Part shown: in pieces, positions 11,117-22,640 of the stretch
Layout: each line of letters starts with the position of its first letter
How positions within the stretch are numbered: position 1 is the stretch's first letter
DNA from: Voacanga thouarsii
Lineage: Eukaryota > Streptophyta > Magnoliopsida > Gentianales > Apocynaceae
Reading direction: 5' to 3'
Length of the DNA stretch: 64,000 nucleotides
Assembly: GCA_026120185.1 (NCBI GenBank)
Contig: JANUWF010001176.1
Span: 4,597,501-4,661,500 of the forward strand
The notes under the pieces: model-generated
What the model was told of the DNA's origin: nothing
The model's input: only the letters and a program-made list of their open reading frames with translations
The model's database searches: none
Made by a program: the position numbers and the translations under genes

Positions 11117-12837
11117 ATTGTAATATCCTTTACTAAGTGGCCTAAATGACCAGGGAATGTCACCCCATCCTTTTAGACAAATGGTCTTTATAACAAAGGA
11201 AGAAAAGAAAGAAACAAGGTATAACTAAACATCAACTTCAAAGCGGAAATTGGATTACTATCTAAATAAATCCCAATATTGACACATAAGGATAAAACTC
11301 TGCAAGCCAAAAGAAATCATTATACATCATCACTAGAGCATTGGTAGAAGCGTATCAAAATCTAATCTATTACAAAATGATCTTCAGCACTTGGTCTTGA
11401 TAAACATACACTACCCTAAAAATCATGGTTAGAAAAGTCATGTGAGATTGTAAATAATCCCAGTAAGTCCGTAGTGTGTAAAAGTAATAGATACGAAATC
11501 AATGACATGATGCATACATATGTAATAAACCGAACGGATGAATCATAAAAAAATTTGCATTTGTTCATGTCAAATCCTTTATCAAAATTTTGGAGAGGAA
11601 ACCACAAGTACGATTAATTATAAAATGTAGATAAGAAATTTGTTAGGCAATAGTTCACATCATACGTTTGTAACATAAAAATTCATTTTAGCAAAGTCTT
11701 GAATCTATCATCAACCAACCATAGTGCCTATCGAGATTGTAGATCAACAATACCACATAAATATGGCCATGGCATCCACAATGCCGGAAAAAAATCACTC
11801 GCAGGCAATCAACCTATAGAGAGAATGCTCCTTCTTCTTCTCTCTTACACATTTACCTCAGGCCCGAATGTCCTAGGTCTGTTCGTTAAGGTTCTTATAA
11901 CTCTGCTGCCGACTCAACTACTAGGATTGATGCCCCGTTTGGAAAGGACAGTTTCCCGGAGACGGCCTATCAACGGAACTCTCTCCTAGTCTATCAAAAG
12001 CTAGCCATATAGCTTCACCTCTTAAGTACTCAAGTCCAAACAAAGTGATTCAAGAAATTCTCATTCCAATATGGATTATAAAATTTCATTTCCAAATCAT
12101 TGTTCCAGTCCCAAAACCATTTTTTGTTTAAAATTTAGTCAAACCAAAAACCACAATCATACGTTCTCCCCAAAACATTTCTAAAATTGAAATCATTTCA
12201 TCTATTCTAACCAAATTTACTCAAGGCACAAATAAAGTAAATCAGTTCATATCCTACCATAAAGGTGATATTGTTTGGAGCCAAAATCTCATATTATGAT
12301 TTTCTCAGTTATATGCATGAAGGAAAAAAAATGTCATTAGATATAAATATTGATGCATAGCTCCTAATCACATTATAACATTCATAAGAAGATTCCCAAA
12401 ATTGATCATGAATACTTTTCCCAAGTAGAAGTCGTAAAGTGATAAGAGTGATACCAAGTGCCAAAAAATAAAACTCATAAGTGAAATCATATCATGTGCT
12501 TCATATGACATAAACATGTATACATGATCATATGAACTTTCCATAGAGTTATTTTGTATAAACGAGTCATGAGATGCAAGGACTTACCTTCGTCTAATAG
12601 CTTAGCAAAAAAAAAAATCTTTTCAAAATTGGTCTCTTGATCACAAGTCCTTAGAGATCAAACCACATAAATCCCTAAGAAAAAAGAGGTTACTTATACT
12701 CCAAGTAATCTCTTCCATCTTTGTACGCTAATCACAATTGCCTATTCTAATCTTATTAATCCTAAACCCCTAATCAAACAATCAATCCACATAGGTTAGG
12801 AAGAAAAGTATTCTACCAAGTTAAAAGAACAAATAAT

Positions 12838-13085
12838 TTAAACAATAAATAACTCGCTAAATAAATAAATAGATAAGTAAATGAATAAATAAATACATAA
12901 TAAATAAGTAAGTAGACAAATGTATAGATAATAAATAAATAGATCATAAATAATTAAATAAATAAGCAACTTGACAAAAAAAAAATCCTTAATTAAGTAA
13001 TTAAGTAATTAAAGAGATAAATAGTTAGACAAGTAAATAGGTAACAAATAAATGGATAGTAAATTGATAAATAGATAAGTAATTA
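12838..13085. repeat. AATA/ATAG-rich cryptic simple repeat
   Basis: About 250 bp composed of imperfect AATA, ATAG and AAGT units without a fixed period. It looks like an expanded and decayed tetranucleotide tract inside the T-element LTR. Confidence 0.8.
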
Positions 13086-14407
13086 TCCTTAAGACCTTAT
13101 ACCTAAAATTAGATTTCATTTTTTAAAATTCCAACATAGAATAATTATTTAAGCATAAGAGATATTTTCCTAGTAAATCAAAAGATTCCATAAATCTCAT
13201 GTAAATTCGTTTCAAGCTATTTGAAGAAATTTTCAAGGCAAAATTCATGTTTTAAACCCTTAGTGTAAAATTCTTTTTTTTTTTTTTTGTGAAGCAATTT
13301 AGAGGCCTCAAAAGTTGATTTAATTATCTAAGAAAATAATTTTATTTCTTTCTAAAAATTACCAGACTAACACTCCTATGTGTTAGATGAATTACCATAC
13401 AATCCCTTTCCCAAAACTGTCTGGAAAACTAGGTTGATTAAATTTCTCAAAAATCTCACCAGAATCTCAACCACACTGGAGTAACAATTTTAAAAAACTC
13501 ATGACTTTCAAAATACCAGGTGTTTTTTGATAATTCTTGAACCATAATTTTCCTAACATCCCCAAGTTTTTACAAAAAATCCAGCTTAAAAATCCAACGT
13601 GACTTGTACTTTTGGGGGTTTTAAAGTTGGGTCTCTGAACAGGGGTTTTTTGGCAGTTAACAGATACTCATCAAAACATCAAAATTTTCAAACACCAAAC
13701 AATTTTGAATACTCAAAAATGTTCCCAAAACACTCTAGATCCTATAACACACCATACACAAGCCACATGATCACCATTTGACCCAAATAAAATAACATCC
13801 ATAACACAATCTTCCATTTCCAACAACACCTATTTTTTCCCCCCAAACAATACTTGAGCAAAACAACATCAAAATTCCTCCAATAACCCCAATACACATA
13901 TCATACTCATAAGACATTATTTACACAACATAAATAAATCATTATGCCACACAAATTCATGGGAAAAATCACTCAAACAAGGCTTCAAGCTATAAAAACG
14001 AAAATCTGGGCATCATCACTTATTTTTGGTATTTATGCTATATAAAGGAGAGAAATGTTTTCTTTTCATACAATAATTTACTTTACACATCATACAACAT
14101 CCCTTAACTTAAATATTAACATTTTCTTCACAAATCACCATCTAATATGCTTAAATAGAGCAAAGAAAAAATCTGTACAGCCATACATAAATTTCAGCCA
14201 AGGCATAAATAAGGAGGAAAATGTGTTCTTTTGCTAATCTCTTTGAAGATCCAGTCTTCTACATGGAAAGATAGCAAGGTAAAGATGTATTCTTCAAGCT
14301 CTTATCTATCTCAATAATCAATCCAAAGTCACAAAAATGCTTTTTCAAACTCCAAGAAGTATGTTCACTTGAGAGAAGGTAGAGGGAAGCTAGAGACAAA
14401 TAAAAAT

Positions 14408-14431
14408 GAGAGAGAGAGAGAGAGAGAGAGG
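14408..14431. repeat. (GA)n microsatellite
   Basis: Uninterrupted GA run; on the element strand it is a CT run, as in LTR-A and LTR-B. Confidence 0.95.
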
Positions 14432-15016
14432 AATTTTGGCTAATATAGGAAGGAATGAGAGAAAATGTGATTTTATACTTAGGGTATATTTTGATCCAAG
14501 GGTAGAAAATGGGTTCATTTAAAAATGCCTAAGTTCAATGGCTAAGATTGAGGGTATTTTATTGGTTAAAAAGATCCATGGGTCCAAGAAGTGGGTCTTG
14601 GGTCAATTGGTGAAATTAGATTAAGAAGTCAAAATTAAATTTGAGCCAAAATTTGACCAAGATTATTAGTTTGGGAAACAAGGCCAAAATCCTAATTAAA
14701 AATGAAATTGTTCAAGAGTGTGCTTTGCACAAGAGAAAAATTAGTGGGATAATTTTATTGAAAAAGTTATTCACAAATTACCTTCACTAATTAATTTGCT
14801 ACACATAATACATGTATGCATAAAATGAACAATTACTTACATATAAATTACTTACCATATCTAAACAAAATAATTAACTTATCAAACACATTTTCCTTAA
14901 GAGAATTCACATAAAAAGCATATAAGATAGCCACATATGATGCATGTAGTTTATGATGCAATCCCAAATAGCCATATAATTAAGCTTCCAAACTCTCAAT
15001 TAAATGGGGTGTCACA

Positions 15017-15737
15017 AGATCTACTATAAATTCACCCAAATATCCTTGAAAATACAAAGGAAACCAAGAATAAAAGAAGTAGAACTATAGGCACCCAGAT
15101 AATGGAATTCAAGATAAACCTTAGAAGAACAAAGCAACTAAGATCCAATCAATAAAAAATGCATTAGATTATCCACAAGATTTAGAGACTCATTCAAAGA
15201 GAGGACTAAGCCCTAAGCATGGTCTTGAACAAGAAGAACAGGGAGGTAAAGACCTCTCAACACTCTTCTTTTAAATTGAATAAAGTAGATTAATGACCTT
15301 GTCAAATCACCAAAAAGATGTATTTATACTACTCTAACCCTAGCTAAGTGATTACTAAGGCCCACAGAAAAAATAATTCCTTAAAAATTCTTTACGTAGT
15401 GTTTAAAGTAGAAAGAAATTGGGAAAAAAAATTCAAAAACTAGAAAACAGGGTCTGCGGCCCAACCTAACTCAATGCTAGCTCTAGCGCTAGACCCGGCT
15501 CTTGTATTGGAATTTTAACATTTTGCAAGCAGATTGCGCCCAGCATCGGCTCAACTGATTAGGCCCAATGCTATTTATGCAATGGTCCACTGGGCTCTCC
15601 ATTTTCACCCTCTTTTTGCGTGGGCTCAAACTGTTATTGTGATCCATTTTAGATAGCCATCAAATTAAGCTCTTGGCTATTGTCATCATCCTTCCAAACC
15701 TCTTCTATCCTCAAACATGGTCGTAGATTGGATATCA
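15017..15737 (-). mobile_element. LTR2 copy, interrupted by element T
   Basis: This segment aligns over its whole length with the G2 LTR (37369-38099): shared blocks include AGATCTACTATAAATTCACC, CCACAAGATTTAGAGACTC, CTAAGCCCTAAGCATGGTC and GATGTATTTATACTACTCTAA. On the minus strand it begins TGATATCC at 15737. It stops at 15016/15017 where the T LTR starts, so T lies inside this LTR and its remainder should be beyond the left window edge. It carries a GC-rich module (about 15447-15600) and the remains of a short coding frame with RIEEVWKDDD and SQELNLM (15630-15725). Confidence 0.8.
15317..15332 (-). promoter_or_regulatory. Candidate TATA box of LTR2 copy
   Basis: GTAGTATAAATACATC on the minus strand, identical to the one in the G2 LTR (37670-37685) and about 115 bp downstream of the GC-rich module. 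Confidence 0.6.
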
Positions 15738-15808
15738 CCTTGTGATATGATCTCTGATACCACTTTGATATGATGCATTAGTACCACTTGATATGTTAGA
15801 TACCACAT
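15738..15808 (-). promoter_or_regulatory. Three tandem primer-site-like motifs after LTR1
   Basis: On the minus strand three TGGTA motifs follow the LTR1 end: TGGTATCT (ending plus 15805), TGGTACTAATGC (15775-15786) and TGGTATCAGAG (15752-15762). Each is embedded in a repeated CATATCAAxGTGGT context, with 19-24 bp spacing. The third matches the initiator tRNA-Met primer site best. The same triple layout occurs at 21641-21699. LTR2 begins directly after this region on the element strand. Confidence 0.7.
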
Positions 15809-16718
15809 TGTCATGATCGTGGAAAGCACTAAACTTATGGATTAAACTCAAAATAAGAACCCTACCAAACTCACACATAAGAACATCAAAATGTAAAGAA
15901 ATTAACACTCTTGTGTTAAAGTGAATCTAGCCTACATCAAAAACACCTTAACACCTTGATCTTTCAAAGATTAGAACACCAAGGATAGGAATTGAAGGCA
16001 CCTAACTCAATCCTATCAAACACACTAGGCAACCTAGCACATAGAATAGAGATGAAGTTTAGATTATCCCTTAAGATTTAGAGAGAAGATCAAAGGTGAG
16101 ACTAAATCCTTTGATTTAGTCTTAATGTTTAATGGACATCACCCAAGAGGATCACCCTCAAGAACTCTCTCTCTAGAGAGAAAATCTGGATTTCCTTCAT
16201 AAAATACCAAAGTTTTGTTACAAGAGTTATAACAGTATATATATAAATGTCTTGCCCTAACTACTCTGTAAATATTACAAAATGACCCCAAAATAGTTGT
16301 AAAAAATTAGGGGTTTGGGTTCCAGAATAGAGCAGGCATCAGATACATCTCCTAGGGGTGGCGTCCGGCACAATATGGAGGAATAATTCTTGCTGACAAA
16401 AGTCGATACAATAAAAACGAAACTTAACCAATCCATACCTGGTGCTAGGTTGGGCTTCTAGGACTGGCACCGAGATCGTTCTATTGGAATAGTATCGGAG
16501 TAAAAAATAGAAGAAATCTGGCAGCTACAGCTGACGCCTGATCAGTCGATTTGGACCAGTGTCGGGCAGCTCTGAGCACTCCAATTCCTACTCATTTAAA
16601 CTCCATTCCTACCATTCCTTTTCCATGCGTTCCCTTGATCTTCTAAACAGTTTTGAAACTAAGATTGTTTCCTTGGGTCGCATTCCTTCATTTCCTCATT
16701 TTTTGAAACCCCACCAAA
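15809..16718 (-). mobile_element. LTR1 copy (minus)
   Basis: The minus strand matches the plus-strand LTR1 at about 21115-21638 in inverted orientation, sharing for example TTTTGGGGTCATTTTGTAAT, the TATA region, TCTCTCTAGAG and GTGCTAGGTTGCCTAG. Its end at 15809 is defined by comparison with the G1 copy and the adjacent primer-like motifs. The U3 side contains three GC-rich blocks (about 16353-16375, 16437-16475, 16520-16575). The outer boundary at 16718 is set only by the inferred start of LTR-B. Confidence 0.7.
16235..16248 (-). promoter_or_regulatory. Candidate TATA box of LTR1 (minus)
   Basis: On the minus strand ATTTATATATATAC lies downstream of the GC-rich blocks; the plus LTR1 has the equivalent at 21200-21210. 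Confidence 0.55.
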
Positions 16719-18602
16719 TGCCAACCCTAGAGTAAGGGGGTCGAGATGCATATTATATTATTTTGCATAAATATATATATTTTGAATGATTTTATGTGCT
16801 TCAGAATTATAATTTATATGCTAAAAGGCTTAGTTATATTTATTGAGTAGGAGGGGTAAAATGGTAAGTTTGCTTGAAGTCAAAATAGGAAGATAGCTTG
16901 AGGATTGAATAAGAAGAATATTTGAGAGAGAAAATAAGAACAAGAGTTGTTGTGATTTAGTTGTTAGAGCTTTGGAATTAATCTATAAGGTCATGAGTTT
17001 AAATCCCAGCGTTTAAGTTTTATCATGATTATTTTAATTTAAGGTTGGATTTTCATCTCTTGCATTCCATAAGTAAAAATAGGAGTATTGTCCTAGGGGA
17101 GACATGAAGGGAATATCCTAATCCTATTCTTATGTCCTAAAAAGAATTCTTTAGGGATTCATGTCCTTTTATTCCCTAGCTTACCCTAAACTCTTTAGCA
17201 ATTAAATTTGTTCAAATTTTATCCAAATCTATGTTTTTAATTCTAGAAAATTCAGCAAGGATTCTTGGCCTTTGAAATTTTGAAAATAATTCTTAGATGT
17301 TGGAGATTGGACAGAAAATAGGGAAGGAGTTAAGGAAGGTTCCCAAGAGAAATTAATCTCCACTGTTGAGCTTTCAAACTCTATTCCATAGTGTTCATAT
17401 CCTCCATGAAAAGAATCTGAAATTTTTCCAGATTCTTGAGCAGCCTAGTCTTCGAAAATCTTTGCCATCTTCCTTACTCAATTGCTGCTAGAAAAATGGC
17501 CAATTTATTCAGCTTGAAGGCTGAAATTCTTTTGCAAAAACCAGTCTGCATAAAGCTGTGCAAACCAGAAAAGATTCTGGACAGTTTCGATGCACGGCAG
17601 CAAAAAATCAAAGCTGTTTCTACTGCCTTCAAACCAGTAAATTACCTCTACTTTTCCTCCATAAAGAAGGATGAAAACCAGCCTTAAAGGGATCTTAAAC
17701 ATCTCTCAAAACCCTCTACAAATCGGCTGGAATATTGCAAAAAAAAAAATTGCACGGAAAATTCTGCAACCATTCGAACCACAACCAGAAAAATTCCAGC
17801 CTTGTTCTCTTCAAGCCTTGTCCGAAAACCACCCTCAAATCTCTGTAAGTTAATCCTTATTCAACCATGAACTAAACACCATTACCCCCCCCCCCTCCCC
17901 TCTCCAGTTACCTTGCACAACCGGACCCCATAGCCACACCTCAAATTCTTTCTACAATCACTCCAATCAAACTTCCATTTGAAGTTCAAAAATTCCAGCA
18001 TATGCTCCATGAAAACACCCTTGGATTAGGCCTCATAAACAAAGATTCTTCTGCCATTAAACTTAGGAATTCAGCCAGCCTTATAGCTCTCTCAACCCTC
18101 ATTTATTTCAGCAAATCTTAGCAAACCAGTCGGCCATTTGCAGCTCCAAGAAACCTCCCTCAATCAAATACCATTAACATATCTTCCACCTCAAAACACT
18201 CCTTAAATTTCTCCATTTGAATTTCAAAGAACCAGAATTTTCTCTTCCTCCCTAAACTGAAATCTAAATCCCTGAACTCTCTCAATCATTTAGCCAACCC
18301 TCTTCAGAAAATTCGTCCAGCATTCATCTCTATTCCTTTCCATTTTCACAAAGAACACATACTACCTTTCTTCAAGCCAATGACCACTCTAAACACCTCT
18401 AATCACTCTCAAAAACTCAAGAACACGCCTACATACCCCCTAGAGTCCATTTCTAGAATTCATAACATTAAATCTCGAAAACAAAAATTTGCAATCGGAT
18501 CAAAACCAGATTTTTCTTTGAAGTCTCAAGAACATCATCAAGGTAACAAAGAACAACTTTTGTTCATCTTTTTCCCTTCAACCCTTAACATGTTATACTA
18601 AT

Positions 18603-18637
<35 letters not shown>

Positions 18638-20933
18638 GAAATGTTTGCTACAGCCATGGCTGTTTTCTTACTCCTCTCTTGGACAATTCAAGACCCTCAA
18701 GTGCATAGATCTTCTTAAATCTTCATCAAGATAATCATCCACCAAGTATTTCTCCTTAATCTTCTTTTCAATTCTGAATTCATGTCTCTTGGATGTTGTT
18801 AGAGAGAATATAATATGATTGGGGATTGAGTATATGCATATGTACGAAGGGGTTGAGATTGGAGCATGAGAATGATTGATCATGATTAAGTTTTATGAAA
18901 TTCTTTAAGAATCGATGTATGTTCATCATGTCTTAAGTGAGCATGATTGTTTAAGCATGCTAGATGTTATGTCACCTTTGGTGACTAGGATTTTTATGTT
19001 CTTATTTTTATTGAAGTCGTGAGTATGATTATTTTTAGTTGGGATTTGGCCATATGATAGTAGGTATGGATTTAACTATTTGTTCTTGAATAGAATAGTT
19101 TGTTCATTGATGTTGGAGTATATGCTCATGAATCTTGTTAGCAATTGGAAAATTATGATCATGACCTTGTTGATCCTATGCTATTTTGATTAGCAAATTT
19201 TATTACCCTAACTAAAATTATTACTATGTTTTTCCACCAAAGATTTCAAAATTCTTAGGAAATTCTGGAATTGGAGTACTAAATGAAATAGTGATATTTA
19301 ATTAGCTAAATAAATGATATCTCCTATTAAAAAATAATATATACATATAAATATATAAATAAAACCTTTGATATAAATGAGTAAAATATTAATGACCTTG
19401 TGGACCATATATTCATAAATATTATTTATACTTATTAATCAAAATTTAATAAAAGTTATTTATTATTATTTTTAATGCGTATTGATTATTAATTAAGAGA
19501 GTAATAATAATTTATTTTTCTACTTAAGAATTACCATTTATTAATATCAAATAGGACTTAGGATTCTTTAATAATTAAACCCTAGTTTATTTATTAATAA
19601 CAACACTCACGATTTATTATTTGAATCTATAAGTTATTGGTAATTATGTTACAAACCCTAGTTATTTTAGCTTATCAAATTAGACTTATTTTATAAAAGC
19701 CTTCATCATCTAGTCTTAAAGCTTAGGACATTAGGGTTATGATTATAATTAGTTGAACTAGGATTATTTATGTAAACGAATATAGCTTGAGTATAACCTT
19801 ATGACTTGTGTCTACCCCAGGTGGGGTTAGGTCAGCTTTGGAAGATTCTTGAGTTTGATCAAGCAAAGGATCAGGTAAGCCTCTGCATAAACTTATTTGA
19901 AGACAAAAGGTTTCTATGGCAAGCTAAACGTGGAGTGTATGGACACTCATTTTGGAAAGGCAATTAAGGACTATTTCCTTTTTATTTCAGGCAAGCAAAT
20001 CATTTGAAAATTTAAACAAACAGTTTTGCAAATTCTAAAACTCTTTCTACAATCCAACTTTGGCAAGAATTTTTGAAACCTTTAATTGCTATTTCCAAAT
20101 AAAGCAATATATTATCAGTTTTCTCCCAAGTGGTACAATCAACGTTGAGTACTCAATAAGGGTAGATCACTAGGACTAATCTTTGAAGGGTCAGGGTAAG
20201 TCTCTCAGTAGGTGACTACCTCTAAGGGGTGAGTCCTTCCTAGATAGGATGCCAGTCCAGTAGGTCATGCTGGTCCGAGCTAACAAGTTTCAGTCATGTG
20301 GATTGTGTATTTCCAGAGTGGACAACCGATAAGTTTGGGTATAGAGAAGGAGGAGCATCTTACTCGGTAGGCCGATTACCTACCTTTTGTCAGTTTGCAC
20401 AAAGTGTGGCATTCTTACCGTTATATGGTTATGGGGCCCAACGTGTGGTAACCCATGGCTACCCATTTGAGCGATTGTATTTATTGTGCACATGTATGGT
20501 TTGAAGAGCAAAATGCCACTATTTATTTTTAACCTTATTTATTGCTTGCCAGCACTTTCTCTTTTAGAATTTTTACAACTTGCATACATGAACTGTTTTA
20601 CCTGAAACACTCAAAGCATACATGGGCTTACTAAGATTTTTTTTTTCCTCATCACCTTTTATGCCATGTTTTCAGATTGATCCTACTGTGGAGATGAATA
20701 GCTAGATTTGTTGCCTGCTTGAAGACTTTATGTTATTTATTTTATGTGTTGTTTTGAGAGATGATAATAATCAATTTATTTTGAATTTGTTCCTGAATTT
20801 TTGGGTTGTAATAAGTTTAATTTTTAAAGTATTATCTTTATTTTTGTTTGTGAGACCTAGTTATAAAGACCCATTGTCCTTTAGACGGGGCGACATCCCC
20901 GGCCCTGTTGGGCCAAGGTAGTGGGGTGTTACA
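16719..20933 (+). mobile_element. LTR-B: long Gypsy-type LTR
   Basis: The 3' end (20860-20933) shares with LTR-A the TTATAAAGACCC, CCTTTxGACGGGGCGACATC and GGGGTGTTACA motifs. Upstream blocks (19800-20560) parallel LTR-A 1780-2700, including the GGGTTAGGTCAGCT and CACAAAGTGTGGCATTCT motifs. The inferred start TGCCAACCCTAGAG at 16719 resembles the TGTxACACCC start of the group but is uncertain. No primer site follows and no target duplication was found, so it is best called a solo or orphan LTR. It lies between two inverted LTR1 copies. Short frames (17436-17853, 18380-18601) show no recognisable domain. Confidence 0.7.
18604..18633 (+). repeat. (CT)n microsatellite
   Basis: CT run at the same relative position as in LTR-A, followed by the same GxCTGAAxTG...CCATGGC context. 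Confidence 0.95.
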
Positions 20934-21638
20934 CATTTGCCCTTGAATCCCTGTTTATTTGTTTGCTTAACCTTCCACAAGAATTATTGCCTTATTTGTA
21001 CTCCTTTTGGCCTTCTTTTCATTGCCTATCTCTTGAAAATCTTTTTTCTCTTATCTTGTATGCTTCGATGGCTTGAAAATCCTCTCAAAACTTCTTGAAT
21101 GTTGAATGTTTGCACCTATTCTGGAACCTAAACCCTTGATGTTTTGCAGCTATTTTGGGGTCATTTTGTAATATTTACAAAGTAGTTAGGGCAAGACATC
21201 TATATATATACCGTTATAACTCTTGTAACAAAACTTTGGTATTTTCTGAAGGAAATTAAGATTTTCTCTCTAGAGGGAGAGTTCTTGAGGGTGATCTTCT
21301 TGGGTGATGTCTATTAAACATCGAAACTAAAACAAAGGATTGAGTCCTACATTTGATATTATCTCTAAATCTTAAGGAATAATCTAATCTACATCTCTAT
21401 TCTATGTGCTAGGTTGCCTAGTATGTTTGATAGGATTGAGTTAGGTACCTTCAATTCTTATCCTTGGTGTTCTAATCTTTGATAGATTAGGGTGTTAAAT
21501 GTGTTTTTAAAGTAGGGTAGATTTACTTTAACACAAGAATGTTAATTTATTTGCATTTTGATATTCTTGTGTGTGAGTTTGGTAAGGTTCTTTCTTTGAG
21601 TTTAATCCACAAGTTTAGTGCTTCCCAAGATCATATCA
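20934..21638 (+). mobile_element. LTR1 of G1 (plus), 5' part truncated or diverged
   Basis: From about 21115 it matches the inverted LTR1 at 15809-16350. It ends GATCATATCA at 21638, two bases before the first primer-like motif. The upstream part (20936-21115) is only loosely alignable to the other copy and lacks its GC-rich blocks. Adjacent internal sequence to the right makes this the 5' LTR of G1. Confidence 0.75.
21200..21210 (+). promoter_or_regulatory. Candidate TATA box of G1 LTR1
   Basis: CTATATATATA followed by CCGTTATAAC, matching the inverted copy near 16240. Confidence 0.55.
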
Positions 21639-21640
21639 AG

Positions 21641-21699
21641 TGGTATCAAAGTATCATATCAAAGTGGTGTCAAAGATCATATCAAGTGATATAAGAGCT
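21641..21699 (+). promoter_or_regulatory. Triplicated primer-binding-like motifs of G1
   Basis: TGGTATCAAAG (21641), TGGTGTCAAAG (21665) and TGATATAAGAGCT (21687) are each preceded by a CATATCAA motif. They are three decayed versions of the initiator tRNA-Met primer site at 22-24 bp spacing. The first is nearest the LTR end and is the conventional site. Confidence 0.7.
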
Positions 21700-22640
21700 T
21701 GCATTGTGTTAATTCTAATCAACTAAGTTTATTTGGGCTAAGGTACAATCTTCTTCAAGATCTATTGATTTTTAACTTTTTTTCATTTTTTCTATTGCTA
21801 TTTTTGAATGTCAAGAACTTCAAATTGTTCCATGGGTTTGTTGTGAAATTGAGCTTACAAGTTTGGTTGATGATTAGGACGTTATTTGAGGTTTAAACTT
21901 GCAGAAGTTTTGAGGTTTCTTGGGTGTTTTTGTTACAAAATTCTGAAAATAAGAAGCTCTCGTAACTCATGTTCATGCTAATTTTGTGAGCTATAAAAAT
22001 CGAGTTTTTGCTATGTTCTTGCTTTAAAATTGTTCCTTGATGTTGGTATAACCATCGGGGATTAAGTTTTCTTGTGATTCTTAAGTTTCTGGGTTGCTAT
22101 AAGTGTGAAAATTTTGAAACCCCTTAGGTTAGAGGTTGTACCTCAAGTGTTTGATATTTTCTTTGAGTGGACTTACAGTTTTGAAATTGTGATCAATTCT
22201 TTTGTCAATACTTTCCTTTATTGTTAAAATTTTGAGAATTCATGTTTTTGGTTATAATTGTTGAATTCTTACTCTTGTTCTTAAGTACTATGTTCTTGAA
22301 CTTCTAATTCCTGATTGAAAATCTTGTTAGGTTTTGTCCATTTACCCATTCCTTAGCTATCGAAGTTGTTGAACTCTTTTAAATTTATTGACTATTGATA
22401 TAAACTCCTTGAGGCTAATTGTTGTACTAATTCCTAAGCAATTAGGGAGGTTGTGTTGGGAAGAAATCTTGAGGAATTGAGAGTTTGAAAAAAAGGCAAG
22501 AGTGGTGGGCCCATTTTAACAAAAGCCTAGACAAGTGCAAACACGAGTAAAGAGTGACTACTAAAAATTGAGTGTAAACACATAAGGGAGAGAAGTAAGG
22601 AATTCCCTTGTGTTTTCTACTTAAATTTTGTGGCAACTTC
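21700..22640 (+). other. G1 leader, no gene seen
   Basis: T-rich plus-strand sequence between the primer region and the acidic gag region. No recognisable motif and no supported frame. It corresponds in position to the G2 leader at 36351-37159. Confidence 0.5.

Larger units (their letters stand above)
11119..15016 (-). mobile_element. 5' LTR of element T (3.9 kb)
   Basis: On the minus strand the LTR begins TGTGACACCCCATT at 15016 and ends GGATATTACA at 11119, immediately followed by the tRNA-Met primer site. Its last 75 bp share the ATAAAGACC...GGGGTGACAT...ATTACA pattern with the ends of LTR-A and LTR-B, so the three belong to one lineage, although their bodies have diverged. It holds a GA microsatellite (14408-14431) and a long AATA-like cryptic repeat (12838-13085). 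LTR length, primer and the TGTxACACCCC start suggest a Tekay/Del-like chromovirus; this is inference, as the chromodomain region is not present. Small frames here (11699-11989, 13599-13781) have no support. Confidence 0.85.

Noticed and set aside
12838..13085. A tandem satellite or minisatellite
   Set aside because: There is no constant period; it is a decayed simple repeat.
16719..16740. TGCCAACCCTAGAG as a firm LTR-B start with target duplication
   Set aside because: No matching 5-bp repeat was found at 20934, so the boundary is kept as approximate.
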